Assembly: GCF_012030425.1 (NCBI RefSeq)
Contig: NZ_JAAUVN010000001.1
Coordinates: forward strand, 2,046,001 to 2,110,000
DNA: 64,000 nucleotides
Reading direction: 5' to 3'
Source of the DNA: Sphingobacterium sp. B16(2022)
Lineage (GTDB): Bacteria > Bacteroidota > Bacteroidia > Sphingobacteriales > Sphingobacteriaceae
Position numbers and translations under genes: made by a program. Positions 47,114 through 56,820 of this stretch are shown one piece after another. Under the pieces are notes generated by a model, which did not search any database, had not been told where the DNA came from, and was given only the letters and a program-made list of their open reading frames with translations. Every line of letters starts with the position of its first letter. Position 1 is the first letter of the stretch.

Positions 47114-49330
47114 ATGAAAATAGCCTACATCAGTACTTATTTGCCAAAACAATGTGGAATAGCAACTTTTACCAATGATTTACTACAATCCATAGACCAT
47201 CAGGATTCAACTATTACCCAACATATTATTGCTCTTTCAGACCGATCTTATTCTTATAATGAGGAAGTTGTTTTCGAAATTAACCCCCAACAGCAATTAG
47301 ATTATATCCAAGCGGCCAATTTTATTAACGAGAATAAATATGATTGTGTAGTGCTGGAACATGAATATGGTATTTTTGGAGGGAATAGCGGTGTTTACAT
47401 ACTCTCTTTGATCAATTTACTTCATATGCCCTTATTGGTCAACTTACATACTATATTAGAAAAACCAAATATTGATGAAAGAGCAATATTGATTGAAATT
47501 GCAAAAAGAGCTTCTATCATAGTAGTCATGAGTTCCTATGCAATTGGACTTCTCCAAAAAATATATCATGTACATGAAAACAAAATACGTTTAATACCTC
47601 ATGGAGTTCCAGCCTTTGATTACCAACAGAACGATGCAAAAGAAAAACTACAGTTGACAGATAGACGCATCATCCTTACTTTTGGTTTTATAGCTCGTAA
47701 CAAAGGAATTGAAACAGTTATACATGCACTTCCAAAGGTCGTACAAGAATATCCTAATACTGTTTACCTTATTGTAGGAAAAACGCATCCAAACGTTTTA
47801 TTGGAATCTGGCGAAGAATATCGGGAGTATCTAACTGCCTTAATAAAACAAATGGGCTTGGAAAACAACATCATTTTTGTCAATGATTTTGTCAGTAACG
47901 AAACCCTAACCACCTACTTAACAGCATGTGATATCTATATTACTCCCTATATTAATGAAGCTCAGATTACGAGTGGAACATTATCATTTGCTGTAGGGGC
48001 TGGAGCGGCTGTATTATCTACTCCCTATTGGCATGCGAAAGATTTATTGGCAGATGGAAGAGGCATTTTATTTGATTTTAAAAATCATAAAGAATTAAAA
48101 AATATTCTCATTGACCTATTTGATAACCCTAAAAAACTAGAAGAACTTAGAAGTAGGGCTCGCCATCATGGTGAGAAAATGACTTGGAACAAATTAGGCG
48201 GATCTTATGTCAAGTTACTCCAAAAGCTCTCCTCTACACAAGTAAATCTCGACACCGATATAAAAATAACGATGTTAGAGCGTTTTCCAAAATTCAGATG
48301 GGATCATCTTGATCGATTGACAAATTATGTAGGAATTATTCAACATGCCACATTTGCAACACCCAACTATCGAGAAGGATACTGTTTGGATGACAACGCT
48401 AGAGCGCTATTGGTTAGCCTGATGCAATATGAAGCCTTTGGAGAAAAGGATACTAGAAAGAGAATCTCGACCTATCTTAATTACATTTACTATGCTCAAA
48501 GAGAGGACGGATTATTTCATAACTTCATGAATTTTCAGAATGAATTTTTAGAAGAAGTCGGATCTGAAGATTCTTTTGGTAGGGCTATATGGGCATTGGG
48601 ATATCTATTTAATACAGCACCTTTTGTTGACTTCTATCAGTTAGGATCAAATATGTTTTTTAAAGCTATGCCACACTTTGAAAATTTAAAATCTATACGT
48701 GCTATCGCTTATACTATGATGGGTATTGCTGAATATCTAAAACAACAGCCAAATGATGAAAGAGTCACAGAGTTACTCCGTAAACTGGCTTTTAAATTAG
48801 TACATGAATATGATTCCAGTGCTGATGATGAGTGGAAATGGTTTGAACCAGTTCTGGCATATGACAATGCGATTATCCCACTGGCAATACTCATGTCAAC
48901 CAAATATTTAAATGATGATAAACTTAGAAAAATAGGATTTTCAAGCTTTTATTTTCTCGAAAATATCATTATGCAAAATGGGTTTTTATCTATTATTGGC
49001 AATCAAAAATGGGCAAAACAAAATCAAAATATAAGCAAATTCGGGCAACAGCCCATTGATGTTACAGCCACAGTACTTTTATTTAGGGAGGTATTTGAAA
49101 TCACTAAAAATGAAGAATATTTTGAAAAAATGATTCGATCTTTTGAATGGTTTTTAGGCGAAAATGACCTTAAGCTCCCGCTATATGACCACAGCACCAA
49201 AGGATGCTGTGATGGGTTAGAAACTTATGGCATTAACCGCAATCAAGGAGCAGAAAGCACGTTATGTTATTTTATAGCCTACTTAACTGTTTATAAGTCT
49301 TTAAAAATCAAATTTCAGGTTGAAGAATAG
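47114..49330 (+). CDS. GT4-family glycosyltransferase with C-terminal helical glycosidase-like domain
   Basis: A 738-residue protein. Residues 1-370 form a GT-B GT4 enzyme: YISTYLPKQCGIATFTNDLL, RLIPHGVP, TFGFIARNKGIETVI and ITPYINEAQITSGTLSFAVGAG (donor-binding region). Residues about 380-738 resemble an (alpha/alpha)6 barrel (GYCLDDNARALLV, EDSFGRAIWALGYLF, GLETYGINRNQGAESTL). It is probably cytoplasmic. Its 3' end overlaps the convergent GH130 gene by 23 bp. The two may make and break the same mannose-containing glycan; the sugar is not known. Confidence 0.88.
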   Translation: MKIAYISTYLPKQCGIATFTNDLLQSIDHQDSTITQHIIALSDRSYSYNEEVVFEINPQQQLDYIQAANFINENKYDCVVLEHEYGIFGGNSGVYILSLINLLHMPLLVNLHTILEKPNIDERAILIEIAKRASIIVVMSSYAIGLLQKIYHVHENKIRLIPHGVPAFDYQQNDAKEKLQLTDRRIILTFGFIARNKGIETVIHALPKVVQEYPNTVYLIVGKTHPNVLLESGEEYREYLTALIKQMGLENNIIFVNDFVSNETLTTYLTACDIYITPYINEAQITSGTLSFAVGAGAAVLSTPYWHAKDLLADGRGILFDFKNHKELKNILIDLFDNPKKLEELRSRARHHGEKMTWNKLGGSYVKLLQKLSSTQVNLDTDIKITMLERFPKFRWDHLDRLTNYVGIIQHATFATPNYREGYCLDDNARALLVSLMQYEAFGEKDTRKRISTYLNYIYYAQREDGLFHNFMNFQNEFLEEVGSEDSFGRAIWALGYLFNTAPFVDFYQLGSNMFFKAMPHFENLKSIRAIAYTMMGIAEYLKQQPNDERVTELLRKLAFKLVHEYDSSADDEWKWFEPVLAYDNAIIPLAILMSTKYLNDDKLRKIGFSSFYFLENIIMQNGFLSIIGNQKWAKQNQNISKFGQQPIDVTATVLLFREVFEITKNEEYFEKMIRSFEWFLGENDLKLPLYDHSTKGCCDGLETYGINRNQGAESTLCYFIAYLTVYKSLKIKFQVEE

Positions 49331-50798
49331 CCTGAATCAACTCATTCAAGTTAATGGTCGCATAAGTCGATGCATAGTCCGACATGGCGTAAGGCATAAT
49401 TAATTGATCATTATGAACAATAGCTCCACATGAATAGACAACATTTGGCACATACCCTTCTCTTTCCATATCATTAGGAGTTAAAATAGGGAGACTAAGG
49501 CGTCCTATTTCTATATGTGGATTTTCCAAATCTAATAATGAAGCCCCAATTGAATACTCGCGCATAGGGCCAACAGAGTGTGTAATAATTAACCATCCGG
49601 CTGCGGTTTCAATTGGGGAACCGCAGTTTCCGATCTGTATAAACTCATATGGACTTTCAGGTTCTTGCACCAAATGAATAGCTTCATTCCAAATGTTGAT
49701 ATAATCGGAATAGGCGATATAATTATTTTCACCATCAATACGACATAGCATAGCATATTTCCCTTTGATCTTTCGCGGAAAAATCGCAGCACCTTTATTT
49801 GCAATTTCTCCATGGATGGGCTTGACTGTAAAATGATAAAAATCCTTAGTTGTCAATAGTTTTGGTAAAATACTAAATCCGTCATATGCAGTATAAGTTG
49901 CATAATAGATAACCTCCCCCTTAGGTGTTATAAAACGAACAAATCTCGCATCTTCAATCCCCCTTTTTTCAGTATCAGAAATTGGAAAAATAACCCTTTC
50001 AGATATTGAAGTATCCAAAGAGAAAGTCATCTCATAATGCGATGAAGCGAGCCATATCGCTTGCTTCAATATACTATCATTATCCTCTGTATGCTCTATT
50101 TCAGCACGTATTCCCTCCACATATCTCTTCAGCTCCTCATATGTAAATGTTTCTGTTAGATTTTCGCTAAGCTTTTGCATAGCCGTCGCATCTTTTGGAT
50201 GCAACTCAACCAATTTAGAAATGAAGCTATTTTTATTATACCGATGATTCTTAATATTGATAGGCTTGTCCAGCAATGTTCCCACAACATCTAGATGAAT
50301 ATTATTCTCCGTATCAATATAACCAGAGCGGAATACTATCGAAGATACATGCCCCTCACCGGTTGCTCTAAAACTGATAATAACCCTCTTCTCCCCTTTA
50401 TAAAGCTCGCTCTGATCTGGATGCTCAACAATAGATGGATTAAATAAAGCTGCCGATTCGATGGAATATTCCATCGTAAAGTAAGAACCAATTAATAATT
50501 TAGCTGTCATCGATATTTTATCCGTCGGCATTTCTAATCTTTCCAATAGATGTCTTATGCGATCAAAATTACGCTCAAACACCTTCACAATACTTCGGTG
50601 CCGCTGAGAATAACTTCGTAAAACCTGTCCAAAAACTTCCTTTTGTTTTTCATCCGATAATTGTAGCACCCGATGAATTACTTTAATGGAACGTTCATCA
50701 CCTAATGAAAAAAAACGAGCAAGGACACGTTTGGTATCTGGCCTAAAATAAATATCTTTCCGATTAACTTGAACGGGTTTATACATACATATCAACAA
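49308..50798 (-). CDS. GH130-family beta-mannoside phosphorylase-like protein
   Basis: A 496-residue protein. An N-terminal extension of about 170 residues is followed by a five-bladed propeller-like domain with ISDTEKRGIEDARFVRF, KDFYHFTVKP, NKGAAIFPRKIKGKYAMLCRID, LVQEPESPYEFIQIGNCGSPIETAAGWLIITH and a VVYSCGAIVHND segment. These match the GH130 family of mannoside phosphorylases and hydrolases. There is no signal peptide, so it is cytoplasmic. The long N-terminal extension is unusual for characterised members. Confidence 0.85.
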   Translation of the reverse strand: MLICMYKPVQVNRKDIYFRPDTKRVLARFFSLGDERSIKVIHRVLQLSDEKQKEVFGQVLRSYSQRHRSIVKVFERNFDRIRHLLERLEMPTDKISMTAKLLIGSYFTMEYSIESAALFNPSIVEHPDQSELYKGEKRVIISFRATGEGHVSSIVFRSGYIDTENNIHLDVVGTLLDKPINIKNHRYNKNSFISKLVELHPKDATAMQKLSENLTETFTYEELKRYVEGIRAEIEHTEDNDSILKQAIWLASSHYEMTFSLDTSISERVIFPISDTEKRGIEDARFVRFITPKGEVIYYATYTAYDGFSILPKLLTTKDFYHFTVKPIHGEIANKGAAIFPRKIKGKYAMLCRIDGENNYIAYSDYINIWNEAIHLVQEPESPYEFIQIGNCGSPIETAAGWLIITHSVGPMREYSIGASLLDLENPHIEIGRLSLPILTPNDMEREGYVPNVVYSCGAIVHNDQLIMPYAMSDYASTYATINLNELIQAILQPEI

Positions 50799-50908
50799 TA
50801 AAAGTGACTAATAAATTCTTTTTATAAAACACATCAATGATCACATTGTTATACAATTTAAGCACAAAAGATTATTAAAATTTATAAAAATCTTATTTTT
50901 AATTATTT

Positions 50909-50921
50909 AGAAGTACCTTCT
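50909..50921. promoter_or_regulatory. Shared palindrome upstream of the GH130 gene
   Basis: AGAAG-TAC-CTTCT, a perfect 5+3+5 palindrome, 111 bp before the GH130 start. Twelve bases are identical to 46727-46738. Confidence 0.35.
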
Positions 50922-50994
50922 GCAGAGAAATATCATTCAAATTATAACGATTGTATGGTAAGTATAAAACACGTATTCGCTAAAAACGGACCAT

Positions 50995-52074
50995 TTATAA
51001 GCAATTTCGCAAAAAATTAATCCAATTCGAATGTGCTATTTTATCTAAAGCATCCTCACTATATCCCCTTTGTGACAATATATCAAAAACCAACTGAATA
51101 TCAGCAATAGTTTTCAGGTCATATGGACATTGTTCTTTACCAAAAGCGCCGTCAAGATCACTTCCTACACCGACATGATTTGTATTACCGGCCAATTGAC
51201 AGATATGGTCAATATGATTGGCCATAACCTCTAATGAACAATTCATTGTCTTAGGGTCAGATACGCCTCTTACCCATCTGGGAACCATCATCCAGGCATC
51301 TAATGCCACCCCAATTACTGCTTTTTTCGAAATCAAGATTTTGATCATATCATCGCTAAATTGTCTGTTATGGTCGACAAGTGCGCGACAGTTGTTGTGA
51401 CTAGCCCATATTGGACCATTAAATCCATCCATAGCATCCCAAAAAGCATCATCATTAAGATGAGTTACATCTAAAATAACATTAAGGCGTTCCATCTCCC
51501 TTAATAACGCTATTCCCTTTGCATTTAGTCTCCCATTTGAGTCCGTACCATTCGCATACCTTCCTGGCCCATAATGAGCTGGCCCAACCGCACGTAATCC
51601 CTGCTCATAAGCATATTCGAGATAAGATAAATCAATTAAAGAATCAGCTCCTTCTAAACTTAGCAGAAAACCGATTGGTTTATTTGATTTATTGGTCTCA
51701 TCATTCCAAAGAATGATATGCTCTTCTAAATCCGTTTTAGTTTTGATCATGCGCATGTACCCATCCTTTTCCATTGCTCTATACCAAGCTAATTGCCCTT
51801 GTGTTTGTGCCCAAGCTTGTTCTGGAGAATACCAACCAGGCAAAGAGCTTTCCTTCTCCACGTATCTTGCAATTTGAGTAGCGACAACTAGGCCAATATT
51901 CCCCCTTTTCAGTTCACCAAAAGAGACTGTTGCATTTCCACGATCAGGTTTATCGTCCATCCCCTGCTCTCTACTATTTAGTTCAGCAATCGGAAGTCTT
52001 AAATCCCGATTCCATTCCATTGCATTCATACTAAGATCTAAATGCGCATCAAAAATCAATCTTTGTTTTTTCAT
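50995..52074 (-). CDS. Membrane dipeptidase family protein (peptidase M19)
   Basis: A 359-residue metallopeptidase of the renal-dipeptidase family: FDAHLDLSMNAM (His and Asp ligands), LLSLEGADSL (bridging Glu), ILDVTHLND and WASHNNCRAL (His ligands) and VGVGSDLDGAF. No signal peptide, so probably cytoplasmic. Family members cleave dipeptides and accept a D-residue at the C-terminus. It lies 3 bp after the PLP enzyme gene in a four-gene operon, suggesting release of D-amino acids from dipeptides. Confidence 0.9.
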   Translation of the reverse strand: MKKQRLIFDAHLDLSMNAMEWNRDLRLPIAELNSREQGMDDKPDRGNATVSFGELKRGNIGLVVATQIARYVEKESSLPGWYSPEQAWAQTQGQLAWYRAMEKDGYMRMIKTKTDLEEHIILWNDETNKSNKPIGFLLSLEGADSLIDLSYLEYAYEQGLRAVGPAHYGPGRYANGTDSNGRLNAKGIALLREMERLNVILDVTHLNDDAFWDAMDGFNGPIWASHNNCRALVDHNRQFSDDMIKILISKKAVIGVALDAWMMVPRWVRGVSDPKTMNCSLEVMANHIDHICQLAGNTNHVGVGSDLDGAFGKEQCPYDLKTIADIQLVFDILSQRGYSEDALDKIAHSNWINFLRNCL

Positions 52075-52077
52075 CCT

Positions 52078-53187
52078 TTAGAAATTAATCTTTCTATCTC
52101 TAGCAGTAACATACCAATAATTATCGACCTCTCCATCAGTGATGACCACCAATTTTTCGTACAATGCCACAGTTGGACATATATGCTTTGGTACAGCATA
52201 GAAAGCTGCACCTATTTCGTATACTTGTGCATTTGGAACCTTTACGACCATATGTTCTTCACTTTGGCTTACGACTTCAAGATCGGGTTGATCTAAAAAT
52301 TTGACACGCGGTAAAGCTGATTCACTTGCGACAGCTTTATATCCCAAATCCAAACAAATATGATGCTGATCAACAATACTTATAACACGGGTTAACAGTA
52401 ATGCCGCATAATCAAAAGGTTGCTCTTTTAGAGTTTCTCCATAACCATAGTCCCAAAATACAAACGTCCCTGGACTACAAATCACATCAGTTCTATCTGC
52501 GTGAAAAGTAAAAGAAGGTGAACCTCCGATAATCATCCTTGATATTGAGCTACATAATTGGTTTAATAATAAATGTGCTTTACTTAATAATGCATATGAT
52601 ATAGCACTTTGTTCTTCTCTGATTTTGAGATCAGAGTCATGGATATGACCATCATATCCATGTACCCCCATCAAACGAAGCCCTGGAAGTGACAGTATGG
52701 TCACGGCTAACTTCTCGACCTCTTCCAATGCTACCCCTGTCCTATTCATCCCAATATTTACATCAATATACACATCCATAGAGCAGTCTGCTAAAACACA
52801 TGCCCTATTTAATGCCCTAGCGCTCTCATTATGATCGATTAAGCACGAATAATTGGTTTTACCAAAATGTTTTTTAAGCTTAATCAGACGTTCAATCTTA
52901 GGACCTGTTGGCTGATAAGCCAATAGGACGTCTTTAGCTCCCACATCTCCCAGAATTTCAGCTTCAGCAATAGTCGCACATTTAAATTGATTTATACCCG
53001 CCTTCCTTAAAGCAATACAGACATCTGTCGATTTATTTGTTTTGACATGTGGGCGAATCCGGCTACAATCGCCCCCTACCATCTCAATAGCTTTTTGAAT
53101 ATTATCGACAACCCGCTCTTCATAAACCAAGAGTGCGGGAGAGTCTACTTCTGAAACATCATTTAATTCATACCAATGCTTAATCAT
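52078..53187 (-). CDS. Fold-III PLP enzyme, D-serine dehydratase / D-threonine aldolase family
   Basis: A 369-residue protein. An alanine racemase-like TIM barrel carries the PLP Lys in RIRPHVKTNKS and IDVNIGMNRTG. The C-terminal metal site is PKHICPTV, an H-x-C pair. In this family H-x-C is typical of eukaryote-type D-serine dehydratases, while H-x-D is typical of D-threonine aldolases. D-serine dehydration to pyruvate and ammonia is therefore favoured. It overlaps ridA by 4 bp, and RidA hydrolyses the enamine/imine made by such dehydratases. Confidence 0.87.
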   Translation of the reverse strand: MIKHWYELNDVSEVDSPALLVYEERVVDNIQKAIEMVGGDCSRIRPHVKTNKSTDVCIALRKAGINQFKCATIAEAEILGDVGAKDVLLAYQPTGPKIERLIKLKKHFGKTNYSCLIDHNESARALNRACVLADCSMDVYIDVNIGMNRTGVALEEVEKLAVTILSLPGLRLMGVHGYDGHIHDSDLKIREEQSAISYALLSKAHLLLNQLCSSISRMIIGGSPSFTFHADRTDVICSPGTFVFWDYGYGETLKEQPFDYAALLLTRVISIVDQHHICLDLGYKAVASESALPRVKFLDQPDLEVVSQSEEHMVVKVPNAQVYEIGAAFYAVPKHICPTVALYEKLVVITDGEVDNYWYVTARDRKINF

Positions 53188-53660
53188 ACTGTTTCATGTA
53201 ATTCAAACAAAGCTTCTATTTCTACAGGAATATTATCCGGAAGTGATCCAAATCCAACCGCACTACGCGTTCCGATTCCATTCTCAGTTCCCCAAACTGC
53301 AGCAAACAATTCACTGCAACCATTAATAATAGCTGGATGCGCTTCAAAATCAGAAGTACAATTGACCATTCCCAACACCTTGATTACACGTTTTATACGA
53401 TTAAGGCTACCTAGATTAGTTTTTATAGTAGAAAGCATTGTTAATCCAACCTGTCTTGCGGCAAGTTTACCTTCCTCAGGATTAAGGCTTGCACCGATTC
53501 TACCAATAATTAATGATGCATCATCTTGTACAGGCCCATGACCAGATAAATAGAGATATTTACCATCAATTACAAAAGGTTTATAAACACCCTTAGGTGC
53601 AGGTGCCGGAGGTAATGTTAAACCTAATTTTTCAAATTGTTCGTCTGCATTATAATTCAT
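53184..53660 (-). CDS. RidA-family enamine/imine deaminase
   Basis: A 158-residue protein of the longer YjgF subfamily: LYLSGHGPVQDD, MLSTIKTNLGSLNRIKRVIKVLGMVNCTSDF and TRSAVGFGSLPDNIPVEIEALFE, with the Arg that binds the substrate carboxylate. It speeds hydrolysis of 2-aminoacrylate-type intermediates. It overlaps the PLP enzyme gene by 4 bp (ATGA), which ties it to that enzyme's product. Confidence 0.93.
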   Translation of the reverse strand: MNYNADEQFEKLGLTLPPAPAPKGVYKPFVIDGKYLYLSGHGPVQDDASLIIGRIGASLNPEEGKLAARQVGLTMLSTIKTNLGSLNRIKRVIKVLGMVNCTSDFEAHPAIINGCSELFAAVWGTENGIGTRSAVGFGSLPDNIPVEIEALFELHETV

Positions 53661-53712
53661 AATATGTTATATATTTTATGTTATTCAAATAATTATTTAA
53701 GGTAATTAAATT

Positions 53713-55041
53713 TTAAGTAATAATCATATCCAACGCTAGGACAGCAAGTAAACCGACAACAGATACAATAGCTTCCATGATTGACCATGATAGAAGCGTA
53801 TCCTTTACACTCAACCCAAAGTATTCTTTAAATAGCCAAAAACCAGCATCGTTAACATGTGAAAACATCAAACTGCCTGCTCCAATTGCGAGAACCATCA
53901 AACTTGGATGAATATGCCCACCTGTAGCTAGTGGCAATAACACACCAGCCGCTGTTAACGCAGCCACTGTTGCAGAACCGATACATCCTCGTATCACAGC
54001 AGTTATCAACCACGCTAAAACCAATGGATGAATGGGTAAGGTCTGTAAATAATTAGCGAGTGCCAAACTGACCCCACTATCTTCCATTACTTGTTTGAAT
54101 ACACCTGAGCCTGCAATAATAAATAAAATCATTGCTATATCTCTCACAGCTCCATCAAAGATCTCCATAATTGACTTGATACTTCGCCCCTGTTTTATGC
54201 CCAAGCTATATCCTGCAAATAAAATAGCCAGTAACATAACTAGGGTTGGATTTGAAATGAATTTCACCCAAGACAATAATTTTTCATTACCCGTATCAAT
54301 TACATAAGGAAGAACTGTACCGATAATCAATAAAAAAACTGGAAATAGCGAGGCTAAAAAACTAATACATGCACTGGGCACACTATAGTCACTACCTACT
54401 TCAGTACCAACCGGTTTAAAAAACAGCTCGTGCTTTGGTCTTATATTTCGTAGTGTCATTCCAAAAATAGGACCTCCTATAATTATTGCAGGAGTTGCAA
54501 CTAGAAGCCCGTAAATCAATGTTACTCCCATATCGGCATGAAATAATGCCACTAGTGCCACAGGAGAAGGATGCGGGGGTATAAATCCATGTGTCACTGA
54601 TAATGCGGCAAGCATAGGAAGACCAATATATACGGCAGGAAGTTTATAGCGATAGGATATTGAAAATATCAGTGGCACTAACAGGACAAATCCTACTCCA
54701 TAAAAAAGAGGGATTCCGACTATAAAACCAGTCAGCATCAAACCCCATTGGATATACTTTTCTCCCATTAATCGTACCATGACTTTCGCTATACGCTCGG
54801 CGGCTCCACTATCTGCAACAATTTTCCCTAGCATAGCACCTAGTACCAAAATTAACATGAGGCTTCCCATTACTGAGCCAATACCTTTTTCAATAGCGAG
54901 AATAAGACTCTCCAAATGCATGCCTAGCAAAATTCCAGAAATAACAGAAACTATTAAAAAAGATAGAAAAGCATTTATTTTTGCCTGTGTAATAAGAACA
55001 ATTAGCAAAAACAAGCTTAATACAATGACGGTCAAGATCAT
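53713..55041 (-). CDS. GntP-family permease (gluconate/D-serine type)
   Basis: A 442-residue protein with about 12-14 TM helices and GntP motifs: GSVMGSLMLILVLGAMLGKIVADSGAAERIAKV, HGFIPPHPSPVAL and GSATVAALTAAGVLLPL. The family includes gluconate transporters and DsdX, the D-serine transporter of E. coli. As the first gene of an operon with D-amino-acid enzymes, D-serine or a similar D-hydroxy amino acid is the favoured substrate (inference). No regulator gene is adjacent. Confidence 0.9.
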   Translation of the reverse strand: MILTVIVLSLFLLIVLITQAKINAFLSFLIVSVISGILLGMHLESLILAIEKGIGSVMGSLMLILVLGAMLGKIVADSGAAERIAKVMVRLMGEKYIQWGLMLTGFIVGIPLFYGVGFVLLVPLIFSISYRYKLPAVYIGLPMLAALSVTHGFIPPHPSPVALVALFHADMGVTLIYGLLVATPAIIIGGPIFGMTLRNIRPKHELFFKPVGTEVGSDYSVPSACISFLASLFPVFLLIIGTVLPYVIDTGNEKLLSWVKFISNPTLVMLLAILFAGYSLGIKQGRSIKSIMEIFDGAVRDIAMILFIIAGSGVFKQVMEDSGVSLALANYLQTLPIHPLVLAWLITAVIRGCIGSATVAALTAAGVLLPLATGGHIHPSLMVLAIGAGSLMFSHVNDAGFWLFKEYFGLSVKDTLLSWSIMEAIVSVVGLLAVLALDMIIT

Positions 55042-55358
55042 TAGAGCAAGTTTAGGTCTATCCCAAAAGCATGTTTGCTTCAGAATATTGGTTCAATAAA
55101 TCATTTTTTTCAATAATGAAGTTAGTAAACTAAACTCATAACTCCTAAAAAATATAAAAATAAAATCCTTTCAAACCTCTTCCCCAGTACAATAATGAAA
55201 AACTATATCAATCGTAATTTATTACAAGAAACCATTAATTTAATATATGTTGATGATTATTTTTATATCATAAAATTTATGACAAAAAGAACAATAGCTA
55301 TTTTAAAACGAATAAGAAGGATGAAAAATAATTATCCGACAAAATTGAATGACAAATA
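55042..55358. other. 317-bp intergenic region between the GntP-family gene and the membrane protein gene
   Basis: It is AT-rich. A 55-codon plus-strand ORF (55195-55362) ends inside the convergent gene's stop. It starts MKNYINRNLLQETINLIYVD but has no family match and weak coding character, so it is not called. No clear promoter or terminator was seen. Confidence 0.4.
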
Positions 55359-56402
55359 TTAGTGATTGAAACGCTTATTTGCATATCCATCTACAATTAT
55401 ACGAAGTTTATCACCTAGACTTGGATGTATATGAAAATAACCAGAAGGTTTACCTTTAACACGATAACTATTTAGTTTTTCATTCACACGCTTACTTCTA
55501 ATATTATGTAAATTTCGATCGATGGCGGGATTTAAAACAACATAATTATCTTCAAAGTTAAAAATATACACTTGATCTATCCTAAAATATAAAGCTATAT
55601 TAATATGTAAAAAGTGACACTCTGCTAATACTATTTCCGGATTTTCATCACCAAAGATAAACGGAATATCCAGTCCGGAATCTAATAAACAGTAATCAAA
55701 ACCATCACCGTAAACATAAATTACGATATTAAAATTAACATCTCCAATGGGTTCAACTTCCAACTCTTCTGTAGAATTAATTAACTTCTCAACTCTTTTA
55801 ATCAATTCATCATTTGGATTTTCCTCACACTTTGGCTCTTCATTTTCTTTTATTGGAAGCTTTCTAAAATCATCTAAACTAAACTGATCTCCAGCTTTAC
55901 CATAACTTTGGTTATAGGCAAAAACCATCGCATTTTTAAAAATAGACTGAAAACCTTTTATAAAATGTAAAACAATAACACCAGCAATCAATACAGTGAC
56001 TCCAGACAATATTATATAAACAGTATCTATCAAACTCCACTTATCCTCACTAGTAAATTCATTATAGCCAGGTCCAAATAAAAGAAAATATACACAAAAT
56101 ACACTAACCATAGGCAAATAGGGTAACAATTTCACTAAAACATAATCAACATTTTCCTTTTGTAGATATTCAAAAAAGAATATGGGAGAAACAAAAAATG
56201 TCGTTACAAGAGTTAATGAACTTATTACAAGCAAAGAGTAAAGAATATAAGTCCCATTTATAGAAGCTTTATCTAAAGCATTTACAATTATGAGTTTATG
56301 ATATTGAAGAAAAACAACACTGATAGCTACAACGAGTATACATATCAAAATGTACAGCACTATAGATCTTAGTCCAAGATTATTTTGAAATAACTTTCGC
56401 AT
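55359..56402 (-). CDS. Membrane protein with possible LytTR-like C-terminal domain
   Basis: A 347-residue protein. Four hydrophobic helices occupy residues about 12-165 (SIVLYILICILVVAISVVFL, YILYSLLVISSLTLVTTFFV, LLPYLPMVSVFCVYFLLF, TVYIILSGVTVLIAGVIVLHF). A charged linker follows. The C-terminal 100 residues contain YFRIDQVYIFNFEDNYVVL and SGYFHIHPSLGDKLRIIVDG, which resemble the dIlyIea.dnYv and FirvHrSylvn strands of LytTR DNA-binding domains. A membrane-tethered regulator is possible. The match is weak and the protein may be something else. Confidence 0.6.
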   Translation of the reverse strand: MRKLFQNNLGLRSIVLYILICILVVAISVVFLQYHKLIIVNALDKASINGTYILYSLLVISSLTLVTTFFVSPIFFFEYLQKENVDYVLVKLLPYLPMVSVFCVYFLLFGPGYNEFTSEDKWSLIDTVYIILSGVTVLIAGVIVLHFIKGFQSIFKNAMVFAYNQSYGKAGDQFSLDDFRKLPIKENEEPKCEENPNDELIKRVEKLINSTEELEVEPIGDVNFNIVIYVYGDGFDYCLLDSGLDIPFIFGDENPEIVLAECHFLHINIALYFRIDQVYIFNFEDNYVVLNPAIDRNLHNIRSKRVNEKLNSYRVKGKPSGYFHIHPSLGDKLRIIVDGYANKRFNH

Positions 56403-56768
56403 AAGCTTTGATTTTATTGGTTATATAAATTTATTAATTTTTTATTTAAAAATCAAATATTAAATATGAACACAGCAATCTTACATGATAGTCAAAAAAA
56501 ACAAAGTATAAATTAACTACTTAAGACATCTTTCTGTTATCTGTAGTTTTAAAAAAAGTGGTGCTTAATGATACAGGCAGCAAACCCTAATAAATTATCA
56601 ATGTAAATAGTATATTCAATTAGTATTTAAGAATCTGCTACTAAATGTTAAAAGCTCAAAAAATCTATTTTTAAATGCATTAGAACATCTCTACATTCTA
56701 AATAACTTAATTTAACCTACTGTAAAACAATGACTTTAGAGATTAGCCATAAATCAAATGCATAAAAA

Positions 56769-56793
56769 AGGTCAGAAGTAAAACTTCTGACCT
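56769..56793 (-). terminator. Terminator of the decayed TlpA-like gene
   Basis: AGGTCAGAAGT (56769-56779), AAA loop, ACTTCTGACCT (56783-56793). On the minus strand TTTTTT follows. It lies just after the remnant's stop at 56821. Confidence 0.88.
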
Positions 56794-56820
56794 ACAACGA
56801 AGCTCCAATAATAATTAAAA

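Noticed and set aside
55195..55362. A 55-codon plus-strand ORF in the gap before the membrane protein gene
   Set aside because: Very AT-rich, no family match, no promoter. It overlaps the convergent stop by only 4 bp, which is suggestive but not enough.
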